From Devosia psychrophila (GTDB lineage Bacteria; Pseudomonadota; Alphaproteobacteria; Rhizobiales; Devosiaceae), in NCBI RefSeq assembly GCF_000971275.1, contig NZ_LAPV01000023.1, positions 1 to 64,000 on the forward strand: DNA of 64,000 nt. Reading direction: 5' to 3'. Position 1 is the stretch's first letter. Every line of letters begins with the position of its first letter. Shown here in pieces: positions 17,511 to 27,177 of the stretch. The notes under the pieces were generated by a model, which saw nothing but the letters and a program-made list of their open reading frames with translations, had not been told where the DNA came from and did not search any database. The translations under genes were made by a program, and so were the position numbers.

Positions 17511-18227
17511 CTAATACTCAAACTCGCTGAACCGGCCGCCCTTGCCGTCGTACGTCAGCACCCGTCCTACAAGCGGCTCGCCGATCCCCGTAATCAGCTT
17601 GACCGCTTCCATGGCCATCAACGTGCCGATGACCCCGGTCAGTGGGCCCAAAATGCCGGTGGCTTCGCAGCTGGGTAGATCGGCATCGTCAGCCTCGGCC
17701 GGATAGAGATCGTCAAAACAAGTGCCGCCGGGGGCGAATACGGTAACCTGTCCGTCGAACATCGAGACCGCGCCGGAGACGAGTGGCAGGTTGAGGGCTT
17801 CGGCGGCGGCTGCCACGAGACGTCTGGTAAGCAAATTGTCGGTGCCATCGAGCACCAGGTCATATCCCGACACTATCGCGGTCACATTGCCTGCATCGAG
17901 CCGCTCGCCATGCACCACCACATTTATATGCGGGTTGAGCGCCCGCGCAAACTGCCCAGCGCTCTCGGCCTTGTTGGCGCCGATCTGCGTATGGATTACC
18001 TGCCGATGCAGGTTGCTCACCGACACCGCGTCATGATCCACGATGCCCAGCGTACCGACGCCCGCCCCCGCCAGATAGGCCACGACCGGGCTGCCCAATC
18101 CCCCCGCTCCAACTACCAGCACCCGCGCCCGCTTCAGCGCCTGCTGGCCCGCGCCGCCCATGCCCTTGAGGGTCAGGTGGCGAGCGTAGCGCCGGGTTTC
18201 TTCGGGGGAGAGTGGATCAGAGCCCAA
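17511..18227 (-). CDS. ThiF/MoeB/HesA-type E1-like adenylating protein
   Basis: Adenylates the C-terminus of a ubiquitin-like sulfur carrier (MoaD- or ThiS-like). It has 238 residues. The ATP loop is VVGAGGLGSPV (~37-47), followed by LHRQVIHT, LVLDGTDNLLTRRLV and SCEATGILGP, which holds the likely catalytic Cys. The paired CxxC zinc motifs usual for MoeB/ThiF are not visible, and there is no rhodanese tail. It starts at TTG overlapping the DUF2259 stop by 11 bases, the last gene of the ubiE operon. MoeB and ThiF roles cannot be separated. Confidence 0.85.
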   Translation of the reverse strand: MGSDPLSPEETRRYARHLTLKGMGGAGQQALKRARVLVVGAGGLGSPVVAYLAGAGVGTLGIVDHDAVSVSNLHRQVIHTQIGANKAESAGQFARALNPHINVVVHGERLDAGNVTAIVSGYDLVLDGTDNLLTRRLVAAAAEALNLPLVSGAVSMFDGQVTVFAPGGTCFDDLYPAEADDADLPSCEATGILGPLTGVIGTLMAMEAVKLITGIGEPLVGRVLTYDGKGGRFSEFEY

Positions 18228-18933
18228 GCGGCACCGCGATGAAGCGCCGGTCCGGCCCCTCGAAGCCGCCGGGATAAACCGAAATCAGGGCCACGGCATG
18301 CTCACTAGACTGCGCCATGAACGGCAGCGCCACGCCATACAGTCGATAGGCGGTGGGGCAGCCGCGCGAGCGGGGCAGGGCGCCGTCGCGATGTATCACC
18401 CGCTCATTGTCGCCGTCTGTGAGGGACAGTTCATAGCCCAGCGGGTCGATGGAAAACCACTCGCCGCAGGGCGCCAGAGCCGTGGTGACAAATGTGGAAA
18501 GACGCAGTTCGGAATTACCGTTGACGGCTCCCGGATCATATCCGGGCGCGCCGAAACGGAGGCTCGTCGCATCACTGTCCGGCACGCCTTCGCCCACCAT
18601 GGCAACCATTTCGGCTGGCACATCGATGCCGAATTCCTCGATCGACTGGGTGGCATCGACCAGCACGGCGGCGCGGATCTGCTGCAGCGTCCGGCTGTCG
18701 TCCCCACCCACCAGCTGAAACGGGGTGCCGACCACCCAGGAATCGGTACTGAGGTCGATGATGTAGATTGAGGAATAGGGAAATCCCGAGCCATCCTGGA
18801 TGCCAAATTCCTCGAAGGCAAAATAGCGCGCATCTTCGGAATAGCCGATCACCTCGAGCAAAGCCCGATCGCCGGCCATGGCAGGAAAAACTCCGGCCAG
18901 TAGAGCAAAAAAACTAACGACCAGTCGAACCAT
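18217..18933 (-). CDS. Secreted DUF2259 protein
   Basis: A 238-residue predicted periplasmic protein with signal peptide [20 protein letters not shown]. The mature part shows [24 protein letters not shown] and a C-terminal [18 protein letters not shown], both features of the alphaproteobacterial DUF2259 family, whose function is unknown. Two cysteines may pair. The ATG at 18933 lies inside the end of dut (20-base overlap), so it is coupled to it; a GTG four codons earlier is also possible. Confidence 0.85.
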   Translation of the reverse strand: MVRLVVSFFALLAGVFPAMAGDRALLEVIGYSEDARYFAFEEFGIQDGSGFPYSSIYIIDLSTDSWVVGTPFQLVGGDDSRTLQQIRAAVLVDATQSIEEFGIDVPAEMVAMVGEGVPDSDATSLRFGAPGYDPGAVNGNSELRLSTFVTTALAPCGEWFSIDPLGYELSLTDGDNERVIHRDGALPRSRGCPTAYRLYGVALPFMAQSSEHAVALISVYPGGFEGPDRRFIAVPLGL

Positions 18934-19366
18934 GCCCGCCCTCACCCCGTGTCGTCTCGTCCAACGCGTGGACCTCGACCAACGTCACCGCGCTGACCGG
19001 CGCGATAACCATCTGCGCGATGCGCTCGCCCCGGCGCACCGGGAAGCTCTGTTTGCCATGGTTGATCAACAGAACCATGACTTCACCGCGATAATCGGCA
19101 TCCACCGTGCCCGGACTGTTGAGGACCGTGACGCCATGCTTGGCCGCCAGCCCGGACCGTGGCCGCACTTGCGCCTCGTAGCCCTCGGGCAGGGCAAGAG
19201 CGAGCCCGGTCGGGATCTTGGCGTAATCGCCGGGCAAAATCTCGATCACCTCATCCGGCCCCAGCGCCGCCGCCAGGTCCAGTCCGGCGGCACCCGCGCT
19301 CTGCTGGCGCGGCAGCGGCAGGCCGATACCGTGCGGTAGCCAGCGCAGCTGAACGGAGACAGTCAT
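18914..19366 (-). CDS. dut: dUTP diphosphatase (dUTPase)
   Basis: Hydrolyses dUTP to dUMP, keeping uracil out of DNA and feeding thymidylate synthesis. It is 150 residues long, homotrimeric family. Motifs in order: [10 protein letters not shown] (1), [12 protein letters not shown] (2), [15 protein letters not shown] (3, catalytic Asp), [13 protein letters not shown] (4) and the C-terminal [11 protein letters not shown] lid (5). Overlaps the upstream lipoprotein gene by four bases. coaBC, often next to dut in this group, is absent here. Confidence 0.97.
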   Translation of the reverse strand: MTVSVQLRWLPHGIGLPLPRQQSAGAAGLDLAAALGPDEVIEILPGDYAKIPTGLALALPEGYEAQVRPRSGLAAKHGVTVLNSPGTVDADYRGEVMVLLINHGKQSFPVRRGERIAQMVIAPVSAVTLVEVHALDETTRGEGGHGSTGR

Positions 19367-20079
19367 GGCGCCCGCACCACGGCGTAGAGTTCGGCGGGTA
19401 GGTCAGCCTTGCCGGAGATCAGCTCGAGGATAGGGATGTCCCGGCTTGCCGACTTTGCGTCTTTGGCCACGGTCATGTTGCTCTCGGTGACCTCCATGCC
19501 GGAAAACCGGATGACGATCTTGCGGCCTGAAAACAGTGCCGGGATGCTCTGTTCGATCTCGGGACTGAGCGCCAGATCGGGGCGGACGGCATCGAGAAGC
19601 TGCTGCGTCGACAGGACGATGCGGACAAGGCCGTCACCTTGGGGCGTGAAGCTCAACTGCTGCTGCAGCGGACCCAGGGCGATTTCGTCGAATGCGGCCT
19701 CGCTGGCATCGATACAGCTTGCACCGCCATCGACCCGCTTGAGCAAACCGCCAGTGCTGCAGAAATTGGCTGCCAGCGCCTGATAGAAGGGTGGCAGCAG
19801 CGGTATGACGATCGTCGAAGCATCCTTGCCCGCCGCTTCGGCTTCGGACTTGGCCAAAGTGGCGTCGCCGACAGCCTTCACTTTGGCCTGCCAATCCGCC
19901 TCGCCCAACGTATCGGCGAGTGTAACTGCGGTAAAAGAGTCCGGCCGCATCTCCTGCAACAGCGTGGCCTTGGCGCTGGTGTCGCTGGTCAGCGCGACCT
20001 CCAGATTTGCATCGACACAGGCGCTGAGGCCAAGCGCCAGCAGCGCCGCCACGGCGATCTGTCCGATCGGCTTTTTCAT
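19363..20079 (-). CDS. Putative lipoprotein of unknown function
   Basis: A 238-residue protein starting at ATG 20079, which overlaps the ubiB stop (ATGA). A type II signal peptide is visible, with lipobox LGLSAC and Cys at about residue 21; Asp is at +3 of the mature protein (CVD), so outer-membrane sorting is likely by the enteric rule. The mature part is an alternating alpha/beta sequence with one further Cys pair (NFCSTGG, GASCID). Family not recognised. It is held inside the ubiE-ubiB-dut operon. Confidence 0.8.
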   Translation of the reverse strand: MKKPIGQIAVAALLALGLSACVDANLEVALTSDTSAKATLLQEMRPDSFTAVTLADTLGEADWQAKVKAVGDATLAKSEAEAAGKDASTIVIPLLPPFYQALAANFCSTGGLLKRVDGGASCIDASEAAFDEIALGPLQQQLSFTPQGDGLVRIVLSTQQLLDAVRPDLALSPEIEQSIPALFSGRKIVIRFSGMEVTESNMTVAKDAKSASRDIPILELISGKADLPAELYAVVRAP

Positions 20080-21620
20080 AGCGTCAACATGCGCCACAGG
20101 GCGACCAGGAGGGTCACGCCGGCAATCGCCATCAGCGCCAGCATGGCGCCGCGCATCAGCCTGTCGCGCGGTTCCATCTTGCCGGCGTGATAATCGGCCA
20201 ACGCCAGTTCGGCCTGTGCCGCGATGATCGGCAGCCGGCCGGCAGCCTCCGCGATAGTATCGAAATGCCCCTTGAGGTCCTGTAGGCGCCCCAGCGGCCC
20301 CGCTTCCTTGCGCAGCCAGTCGCCCACGACGGGCTCGGCCACGGTCCAGATGTCGAGGTTCGGATCGAGCGCCCGCGATACGCCTTCCACCAGCACCATG
20401 CTTTTTTGCAGCAGCACCAGTTCGGGCCGCGTCTGCATCGAGAACAGGTCGGTGATGGTGAACAACTGGCCCAGCACCTTGGCCATGGAAATGTCGCTGG
20501 CGGTGCGGCCGTGCAGCGGCTCGCCGATGGAGCGGATCGCCAGCGCGAAGTCGTCGACCGACTGGTCCTTGGGCACATAGCCGATCTCGAAATGACGCTC
20601 GGCCACCAGGCGATAATTGCGGGTTATGAAGCCGTAGAGGATATCGGCGAGGAAGCGCCGTTCCTTGCGATTGATCCGGCCCATGATGCCGAAATCCACC
20701 GCGATCACATCGCCAGTTCGCGGATCGGCGAACAGGTTGCCCGGATGCATGTCGGCGTGGAAGAAGCCGTCACGAATGGCGTGCTTCAAAAAGCTCTGCA
20801 ACAGGTTCGAAGCCAGCGCCCTGCGATCGACCCCGGCCGCATCGAGCGCCGCATGGTCGCGGATCGGTATGCCATCGACCCAGGTGGTGGTCAGCACATT
20901 CTGCGCCACCTGGTCCCAGCTGACGCTGGGGATGACGAAGCCGGTATCGTCCTTGATATTCTCGGCCATTTCCGAAATGGCAGCAGCTTCCAGCCGCAGA
21001 TCGAGCTCCAGCCGGGCCGAGCGATCCAGCGTTTCAACGATCTCGACGGGGCGCAGCCGCTTGGTGGATTTGACGAAACGTTCGGCCAGCCGGGCCACGG
21101 CGTAAAAGCTCTCGATATCGGCCATGAAACGCGCTTCGACGCCGGGCCGCAGCACCTTGACGGCCACGGTCTTGGGCAAGCCACCGGCGGGCTTCAGCCG
21201 AGCGCGATGCACCTGGGCAATCGACGCCGCAGCAATCGGCGCACTGAGCTCGGTCAGCTCCGCGGCCTTGTCGCCCAGCGCCGCCAGCAAAATCCCCGGC
21301 ACCAGCGCCGGATCGAACGGCTCCATCTTGTCCTGCAGGCCTGCCAGGTCATTGGCAACCTGCGGTCCAACCACATCGGGGCGGGTCGCCAGCGTCTGGC
21401 CGAACTTCACATAGGTCGGCCCCAGCCGGTTCAGCGCCTTGTTCAGCCGCTCGACATGCCCCGTCTTGCGCACACTGGGTCGTTCGACCAGCCGGCCCAA
21501 CCATATGCCAAAGCGCAGTGGCGCAAGCGCCGGCGGCAGCTCCTGCACCAGGGACAGCGCACCCTCGCGCGCCAGCACATACCCGGCCCGGATCAGGCGA
21601 AAATAGGCACCGAGGATCAT
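20076..21620 (-). CDS. ubiB: Ubiquinone biosynthesis accessory factor UbiB (ABC1/ADCK kinase-like)
   Basis: Atypical kinase-like ATPase needed for coenzyme Q biosynthesis. At 514 residues it matches the family. It shows the KxGQ motif (YVKFGQTLATRPD, ~70-82), the Ala-rich loop AAASIAQVHRA, the catalytic DMHPGN loop (~283-288) and the metal-binding DFG, and ends in one or two hydrophobic helices that anchor it to the membrane. It lies three bases after ubiE, the usual alphaproteobacterial arrangement. Confidence 0.96.
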   Translation of the reverse strand: MILGAYFRLIRAGYVLAREGALSLVQELPPALAPLRFGIWLGRLVERPSVRKTGHVERLNKALNRLGPTYVKFGQTLATRPDVVGPQVANDLAGLQDKMEPFDPALVPGILLAALGDKAAELTELSAPIAAASIAQVHRARLKPAGGLPKTVAVKVLRPGVEARFMADIESFYAVARLAERFVKSTKRLRPVEIVETLDRSARLELDLRLEAAAISEMAENIKDDTGFVIPSVSWDQVAQNVLTTTWVDGIPIRDHAALDAAGVDRRALASNLLQSFLKHAIRDGFFHADMHPGNLFADPRTGDVIAVDFGIMGRINRKERRFLADILYGFITRNYRLVAERHFEIGYVPKDQSVDDFALAIRSIGEPLHGRTASDISMAKVLGQLFTITDLFSMQTRPELVLLQKSMVLVEGVSRALDPNLDIWTVAEPVVGDWLRKEAGPLGRLQDLKGHFDTIAEAAGRLPIIAAQAELALADYHAGKMEPRDRLMRGAMLALMAIAGVTLLVALWRMLTL

Positions 21621-21623
21621 GGG

Positions 21624-22388
21624 TTAGATCTTCCACCCGGAAAACAGCGTGGCGATGTTGCCGGTGTAGCTGGTGTGTTTCACACGGCTGAAGCCAGCCT
21701 CGGTCAGCATGCCGGAGAAGGCTGCTGGCGCCGGGAACTTGCGGATCGATTCGATGAAATACTGATACGGCTGCGCGTCGCCGGTGACGAGCCTACCCAT
21801 CGGCGGGATCAGCCGGTTCGAATACATTTTATAGAAGGCATCGAGGCCCGGCACGTCGACCTGGCTGAATTCGAGCACGAGGATGCGCCCGCCGCGCTTC
21901 AACACGCGATGGGCTTCGTTCAGCGCCTTTTGCACGCGCGGCACGTTGCGAATGCCAAAGGCGATCGTATAGGCGTCGAACGAATTGTCCTCGAACGGCA
22001 GCTCTTCGGCATTGGCCTCGACAAAGCTCGCCTGCGCCGGATAGCGCCAGCTCTTGGCCCGGTCGGCGCCGACCCGCAGCATGTCGCTGTTGATGTCCGA
22101 TACGACGACTTCGGCATAACCCACCGAGGCATTGATGATGCGCTCGCCGATATCGCCAGTGCCGCCCGCCATGTCGAGCACGCGAAATGGCCGCGATCCG
22201 GTCTTGGGCGGCGCCAGCTCGTTGACCATGCCATCTTTCCAGATGCGGTGAACCCCGGCGCTCATCAGGTCGTTCATCAGGTCGTAGCGGTCGGCGACAT
22301 TGTGGAACACCGCATCGACCATGCCCTGCTTGTCACCCATCGCTACGGTCTGCTCGCCGAAATGAGTGGTTTCCTGCGCCTCGGTCAT
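21624..22388 (-). CDS. ubiE: Demethylmenaquinol/2-polyprenyl benzoquinol C-methyltransferase UbiE
   Basis: SAM-dependent C-methylation step of ubiquinone synthesis. It has 254 residues from the ATG at 22388. [15 protein letters not shown] is the SAM loop, followed by [17 protein letters not shown] and [15 protein letters not shown], the UbiE signatures, and the terminal FSGWKI. The open frame continues upstream through the mutM leader but that part has no methyltransferase similarity. First gene of the leftward six-gene operon; divergent from mutM. Confidence 0.96.
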   Translation of the reverse strand: MTEAQETTHFGEQTVAMGDKQGMVDAVFHNVADRYDLMNDLMSAGVHRIWKDGMVNELAPPKTGSRPFRVLDMAGGTGDIGERIINASVGYAEVVVSDINSDMLRVGADRAKSWRYPAQASFVEANAEELPFEDNSFDAYTIAFGIRNVPRVQKALNEAHRVLKRGGRILVLEFSQVDVPGLDAFYKMYSNRLIPPMGRLVTGDAQPYQYFIESIRKFPAPAAFSGMLTEAGFSRVKHTSYTGNIATLFSGWKI

Positions 22389-22475
22389 GGCATTGCTCGT
22401 TTCATGGATCTGTTGTCGCGCACCATAAGCAACCCAATCCGGCTTTGCCATGGCACAAAGGAGCACAGGTAAAAC

Positions 22476-23363
22476 ATGCCCGAACTGCCCGAGGTCGAAA
22501 CCGTCAGGCGTGGACTTGAGCCCTGGCTGGTCGGCGCGCGCATCGACAAGGTGACGCTCAACCGCCCCAATCTGCGCTTTCCCTTTCCTGACGGCTTGGC
22601 CAAGGCCATCGAGGGCACCACGGTAGTCTCGGTCGGCCGCCGCGCCAAATACCTGCTGCTCCTGCTCGACAACGGCAAGACAGTGCTCAGCCACCTGGGC
22701 ATGACCGGTTCCTGGCGCTTTGCCGAACACGGCATCGACAAGCCGCCGCGCTATTACGAGCCAGGCGAGGAGCCCAAGCACGATCATATGGTCTGGGAGA
22801 TTTCCCACCCCAAGCACGGCCACAGCCACCTGATCTACGCCGATCCGCGCCGCTTCGGATTCATCGATCTCTATGACGACATTGCCGATAGCCCGTACCT
22901 CAAAGACCTCGGCCCCGAGCCGCTGGGCAATGACTTCAACGCCGCCGAAATGGCCGAGAAGTTCACCGGCAAGAAGACCCCGATCAAGTCGGCACTTCTA
23001 GATCAGCGCGTCGTGGCGGGCCTTGGCAATATCTATGTGGCGGAAGCTTTGCACCGCAGCCATATCCTGCCCACCATACTAGCCGGCACGCTGGTTACCG
23101 CCAAGGGCAAGCCCAAGGCTGCGCTGGAAGATCTCGCCCACGCCGTGCGGCAGGTACTGATCGAGGCCATTGAGGTCGGCGGCTCCACGCTGCGCGATTT
23201 CCGCAATGCCCAGGGCGGTTCGGGCTATTTCCAGCATCGGTTTGCTGTATATGATCGGGAAGGCGAGCCGTGCCCGACGCCGCTGTGTAGCGGCACGGTT
23301 CAGCGTATCGTCCAATCGGGGCGCTCTACCTTCTTCTGCCCGGTGTGCCAGAAGAAACCCTGA
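22476..23363 (+). CDS. mutM: Formamidopyrimidine-DNA glycosylase MutM (Fpg)
   Basis: Removes 8-oxoguanine and ring-opened purines, with AP lyase activity. It has 295 residues; the mature N-terminus [13 protein letters not shown] carries the catalytic Pro and Glu, a conserved Lys is in VGRRAKYLL, a helix-two-turns-helix runs near [13 protein letters not shown], and the C-terminal zinc finger is C-x4-C-x16-C-x2-C (CPTPLC ... FFCPVCQ), the spacing usual in alphaproteobacteria. It stands in the conserved ubiE-mutM-rpsT-dnaA order. Confidence 0.97.
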   Translation: MPELPEVETVRRGLEPWLVGARIDKVTLNRPNLRFPFPDGLAKAIEGTTVVSVGRRAKYLLLLLDNGKTVLSHLGMTGSWRFAEHGIDKPPRYYEPGEEPKHDHMVWEISHPKHGHSHLIYADPRRFGFIDLYDDIADSPYLKDLGPEPLGNDFNAAEMAEKFTGKKTPIKSALLDQRVVAGLGNIYVAEALHRSHILPTILAGTLVTAKGKPKAALEDLAHAVRQVLIEAIEVGGSTLRDFRNAQGGSGYFQHRFAVYDREGEPCPTPLCSGTVQRIVQSGRSTFFCPVCQKKP

Positions 23364-23384
23364 CCTGCGCGGGCTACAATCCAG

Positions 23385-23413
23385 TTGACGCTTACCCTGT
23401 CATCCCCTATAGA
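23385..23413 (+). promoter_or_regulatory. Promoter of rpsT
   Basis: TTGACG, exactly 17 bases, then TATAGA preceded by C (CTATAG), the alphaproteobacterial housekeeping form. It gives a leader of about 95 bases before the rpsT start. Confidence 0.75.
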
Positions 23414-23514
23414 CCGCCCAACTTGGCGGCAGTCGATGTGCCGCCGATCTCATTTTATCTCCGGACGCCTGCGACTCGTGCGCTATCGGCCGGTTGGACG
23501 CCAAGAGGACCGTT

Positions 23515-23781
23515 ATGGCCAATACGCCTTCAGCCAAAAAGGCTACCCGCAAGATCGAAGCCCGCACCGCGGTCAACAAGTCGCGCCGTTCGCGCGTTCG
23601 CACCTTCATCCGCAAAGTTGAAGAGGCTATTGTTGCCGGTGACCACAAGGTTGCCATGGAAGCGCTGAATGCAGCCGCTCCCGAGATCAACCGTGCTTCC
23701 ACCCGCGGCATCGTTCATGCCAATCTGGCAGCCCGCAAGATTTCGCGCCTCAACAGCCGCGTCAAGGCGCTGAGCGTTTGA
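23515..23781 (+). CDS. rpsT: Small ribosomal subunit protein bS20
   Basis: An 88-residue basic primary 16S rRNA binding protein. [18 protein letters not shown] opens it, with [20 protein letters not shown] and [17 protein letters not shown] following, all standard S20. The ATG at 23515 has GAGG upstream; seven extra in-frame codons before it are not part of the gene. Own promoter and terminator. Confidence 0.97.
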   Translation: MANTPSAKKATRKIEARTAVNKSRRSRVRTFIRKVEEAIVAGDHKVAMEALNAAAPEINRASTRGIVHANLAARKISRLNSRVKALSV

Positions 23782-23829
23782 TCCATCCGTAACGGCGCCG
23801 CTAGCAGGCAGCCGCAGATATTTGAATTT

Positions 23830-23852
23830 GGGCTCCGCGAGGAGCCCTTTTT
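23830..23852 (+). terminator. rpsT terminator
   Basis: GGGCTCC-GCGA-GGAGCCC stem-loop followed by TTTTTCTTT. Confidence 0.9.
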
Positions 23853-23856
23853 CTTT

Positions 23857-24683
23857 GTATGGTAGCGCCGCAAGGTTTTTCCGATTTGACAGTTTTGTGT
23901 CGGCTACGTGACACTGCGGACTTCCACAGTGCCAATCGGCCCGATGCGGTTTTTAGAGTGTCATCAATGCTTTGCGAGAATGTCTGACATTCCGTGCCAG
24001 AGCATGCCGCCGCGGACCGTCATAAAAAACGGGCTCTCCGGAAATAATATTTTTACCCAGCCGCAGGGCTTCATGACGCGATTCTATGTTGAGTCACAGG
24101 CCCTTGCTTCGCCAGATATTTCCTGGGGCTGCAGGGCAAAAAAGACTACCTCGGAGTCAAGCCCCCATTTTAAAGATTCCACGGTTGCGGGCCTAAAACC
24201 GACCCTCTAAAGTGATCTGGTCAGCGGCGGAAAGGACACCAGACTAGAGTGTCCTACCAAGCTGTCGGGGTCGTATTCGGGGCGTAGTTTTTTGGCTTCT
24301 CGGCAGCAGTGTTGAGGTGTTGTACCGGTAAGGGTCGTATTGGCTGCATGTTTGGCAGCCGGTTCGATCAGGGCCGTTAAGGTATAGTTCAAAGCCTTCG
24401 GCCAGCTCGGCCGGGTTCACGACAAGACTAGGTTTGATGCCGGTGGGTTGCCGCCGGAAAGGAGAAGTACGCCTGCTTGCGGCGGGCGTACCGGCGAAGC
24501 TCTGACCGGGACCAGAATGGTTTCGGGTAGATGAAACAAACTGCCGTGCGGCTTTGCGGGCCATGCGGAACTGAAGAAAATTGGGGCACAATAATGATGC
24601 GACAGGCAACCTCCGGAGGAGACGATTGGGTTCAATCCAATCCCTCTCCCTCTCTTCCGACCATCAAAGGTGAAACACCTGTC
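23857..24683. other. Long gene-free region between rpsT and dnaA
   Basis: About 830 bases without a credible gene: the short open frames lack ribosome sites and recognisable protein. It contains small hairpins (GGCTGC..GCAGCC near 24342-24362, and GTACGCC..GGCGTAC at 24467-24491) and an A/T-rich patch near 24023-24055. I looked for DnaA boxes (TTATCCACA-like) and found only a 6-of-9 match near 23921. It is more likely a regulated dnaA leader than an origin. Confidence 0.5.
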
Positions 24684-26138
24684 ATGAGCATCTCCGACAC
24701 ATCCGAAGGCCAGCGCGATCTCTGGAACCGGGTGCGTGCTCGTCTCAAGGCCGGTGTCGGCGAGGATGTGTTTTCCTCCTGGTTCGCCCGCCTCGAGCTT
24801 GAAGAGCTGGTCGAGGACGTTGTGCATCTGTCTGCCCCGACGCGCTTCCTGTGCTCTTGGGTGCAGTCCAATTATTCCGACCGCATTCTCGAGGCATTCC
24901 GTCTCGACACTGAAGATGTTGCCCGCCTCCAGGTAACGCTGCGCGTCAATGGTCAGGCCCGCCCGCGCCTGAACCCCGCCGCCACCGAGTCGACTGCGAT
25001 CACCGAACAATCGGCGCCCGCCGCTGCGCCCGCTCCGGTGCAATTGGCCCAGCCGCGCCTGGTGCGCGACAATTCTGCCGCCAAGGGCGACGCCCTGGCC
25101 GGTAGCGCCATCGACCCGCGCATGACCTTCGATACGTTTGTGCCGGGCGAAGCCAATGAAATGGCACTTGGTGTGGCCAAGCAGATCGCTGCCGCGGCCG
25201 CCAACAACACCGTGACCTTCAACCCGGTCTACATTCATTCCACCGTCGGGCTTGGCAAGAGCCACCTGCTCAATGCCATCGCCCATGCGGTGCAGTCGGC
25301 CGATCCGACCAAGAACATCGTCTATCTGACCGCCGACCATTTCATGTACCACTTCATTGCTGCCGTGCAGCGCCAGTCGGCGCTCGGCTTCAAGGATTGG
25401 CTGCGTCGCGTTGACCTGCTGCTGATCGACGACATGCAGTTCCTGCAGGGCAAGTCGGCCACCGAATTCGGCCATACGCTGGGCACGCTGCTCACTGGCG
25501 CCAAGCAGGTCGTGGTGGCTGGCGACGCGCCGCCGCGCGATCTCGAAATGATCGACGAGCGCATCCGCTCGCGGCTTTCCGGCGGCCTCGTGGTCCCGAT
25601 CTCGGGTTTCGACCTCGAGCTGCGCCGCTCCATCGTGCAGCGCCGCGCCGATCAGGCCACCGCCCGCTTTGGCATGCATTTCCCGACGCCGGTGATCGAC
25701 TATATTTCGCGCGCCGTTATCAGCCACGGCCGCGATCTCGATGGCGCCGTCAACCGTCTGGTCGCGGCAAACCAGCTGACCGGCGAATTGATCACCGTGC
25801 CTTTGGCTGAGAAAACTTTGGGCGACCTGATCCGTGCGCGCGAAGCCCGTCGCGTCCGTATCGAAGATATCCTCAAGATGGTCAGCCGCCACTATAAAGT
25901 GCCGCGCAACGAACTGCTCTCGGCGCGTCGTTCTCGGGACGTCGTCCGCCCGCGCCAGATCGCCATGTTCCTCGCCAAGGCTCTGACCTCGCGCTCGCTG
26001 CCCGAAATCGGCCGACGCTTCGGCGGCCGCGATCACACCACGGTTCTCCACTCGGTCCGCAAGGTCGAACAGATGATCAAGGACGACGTGGAACTGGCCC
26101 AGGAAATCGAGCTGCTCAAGCGTATGCTGGAGGAGTAG
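24684..26138 (+). CDS. dnaA: Chromosomal replication initiator DnaA
   Basis: ATP-dependent origin-melting protein. It has 484 residues from the ATG at 24684. Domain I (LWNRVRARLKAGVGEDVFSSWF) is at the N-terminus, then a variable linker; AAA+ Walker A VGLGKSHLLNA is near residue 188, with Ser where most DnaA have Thr; Walker B LLLIDDMQFL near 243; domain IV box-recognition signature GGRDHTTVLHSVRKVE near 446. Upstream in-frame ATGs at 24531, 24594 and 24597 would add 29-51 residues of no family similarity; an AGGTG lies before 24684. Start confidence is moderate, identity certain. Confidence 0.95.
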   Translation: MSISDTSEGQRDLWNRVRARLKAGVGEDVFSSWFARLELEELVEDVVHLSAPTRFLCSWVQSNYSDRILEAFRLDTEDVARLQVTLRVNGQARPRLNPAATESTAITEQSAPAAAPAPVQLAQPRLVRDNSAAKGDALAGSAIDPRMTFDTFVPGEANEMALGVAKQIAAAAANNTVTFNPVYIHSTVGLGKSHLLNAIAHAVQSADPTKNIVYLTADHFMYHFIAAVQRQSALGFKDWLRRVDLLLIDDMQFLQGKSATEFGHTLGTLLTGAKQVVVAGDAPPRDLEMIDERIRSRLSGGLVVPISGFDLELRRSIVQRRADQATARFGMHFPTPVIDYISRAVISHGRDLDGAVNRLVAANQLTGELITVPLAEKTLGDLIRAREARRVRIEDILKMVSRHYKVPRNELLSARRSRDVVRPRQIAMFLAKALTSRSLPEIGRRFGGRDHTTVLHSVRKVEQMIKDDVELAQEIELLKRMLEE

Positions 26139-26191
26139 GGGCGGACTTGGGCTCAAGAGCCCTATCTATATCCCCAGCTCTGCCTTTGTGG

Positions 26192-26310
26192 CTCCCATCA
26201 CCCCACTCTCATTCCCTCCCCATTCAGGGGAGGGAGGCGCAGGCTGCGGTGCCAGTGTTCATCGTATCGCTCCCACCCGTGGGGAGCGATCAAGGGTGGG
26301 GGTCGTTTGG
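26192..26310. repeat. Intergenic palindromic repeat family G, full copy 1
   Basis: About 118 bp: CCCATCACCCCACTCTCATT with a CTCCCC-ATTCA-GGGGAG hairpin, a core with GTGTTCATCGTA, then a CTCCCACCCGTGGGGAG hairpin and GATCAAGGGTGGGGGTCGTT. The same parts recur inverted at 55.1 kb. It lies just after dnaA, between convergent genes. Confidence 0.82.
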
Positions 26311-26340
26311 CCACGTTGCCAATAATCTGGAATAGCGCGC

Positions 26341-27177
26341 CTAATCCCGCGCCATGAACGCCGCAAACCGCTCTTTCCACTCCGGATGCCAGCGTGACAA
26401 TGCGGGGCGGCTCTCGATGATGTCCAGCGCGTTCCACAATATCCGCTTGTGGTCCGTCTCGTTGGGCGTCTCCTCGTCCGGACACAGAATGAAAAATTCT
26501 TCCCGCCCGATCGCCGCTTCCATGTAAGCCACCACCTGCTCGGCCAGCCACGCGCCTTTGCGATGCTCGGCCTCGCCCGTCGTGGTCCAGCCGGGGATCA
26601 GCAGATGCGCACTGACTTTGCTGCCTTGGCGCTCGCGCAGGTCGCGCGCCAGATTCTGCGTATAGGCATTCACCGCCGCCTTGCTGGTATTATAGGCGGG
26701 ATTGCCGGGCGGATTGGTCAGCCCCTGCTTGGAGCCGGTGTTGACGATGACACTTGGACGATCCGTCTCCAGCATGCCGGGCAAGAAGGCCTGCACGCCA
26801 TTGACCGGCCCCAGCACATTGACCGCGAAGGTACGTTGCCAGTTCTCGATTGGATCGAGAATGCCGCCGGCGCCGCCCGAAACGAAGAACGCCGCATTGT
26901 TCATCAGCAGCGTCGGACTGCCCCATTGGCTCTCGACCGACCGCGCCAGCGCCACCATCGCCGCGGCATCGGCAACATCGAGCGTTTCCGCCCGCACATT
27001 CCCGGCGCCGACCACCTGAACCAGCTCGGAAGCCGTCGCCGCCAGCTTGGTCTCGTTCACATCGGCCAGCACAATCCGCATCCCGGCCTGCGCTGCCCGC
27101 CGCGCCGCAGCGCGCCCAATGCCGCTGGCGCCGCCGGTGATCACGGCCACGCCGCCTGCTGCAAAACTCTCGACCAT
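26341..27177 (-). CDS. Short-chain dehydrogenase/reductase (classical SDR)
   Basis: NAD(P)-dependent oxidoreductase, 278 residues. TGGASGIG (residues 14-21) binds the cofactor, MNNAAFF follows, and the active site is NTGSKQG plus YNTSK with catalytic Tyr and Lys. ADVNE after the second strand suggests NAD(H) preference. The C-terminal ~60 residues extend beyond the minimal fold. The substrate is unknown. It is oriented against dnaA and dnaN and separates them, unlike the common dnaA-dnaN pair. Confidence 0.9.
   Translation of the reverse strand: MVESFAAGGVAVITGGASGIGRAAARRAAQAGMRIVLADVNETKLAATASELVQVVGAGNVRAETLDVADAAAMVALARSVESQWGSPTLLMNNAAFFVSGGAGGILDPIENWQRTFAVNVLGPVNGVQAFLPGMLETDRPSVIVNTGSKQGLTNPPGNPAYNTSKAAVNAYTQNLARDLRERQGSKVSAHLLIPGWTTTGEAEHRKGAWLAEQVVAYMEAAIGREEFFILCPDEETPNETDHKRILWNALDIIESRPALSRWHPEWKERFAAFMARD

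Noticed and set aside
20406-22472. A 688-codon open frame on the + strand opposite ubiB and ubiE
   Set aside because: It mirrors two well-identified genes, has no recognisable domain and shows the His/Gln/Arg-rich composition typical of antisense frames in GC-rich DNA.
23908-24210. A possible 100-residue gene in the rpsT-dnaA gap
   Set aside because: No ribosome site, atypical composition and no recognisable protein; treated as non-coding.
23857-24683. Chromosomal origin (oriC) upstream of dnaA
   Set aside because: Only one weak 6-of-9 match to a DnaA box and no cluster of boxes; the gene neighbourhood alone is not enough.
24417-26156. A 579-codon open frame antisense to dnaA
   Set aside because: No ribosome site, no domain, and dnaA is certain on the other strand.
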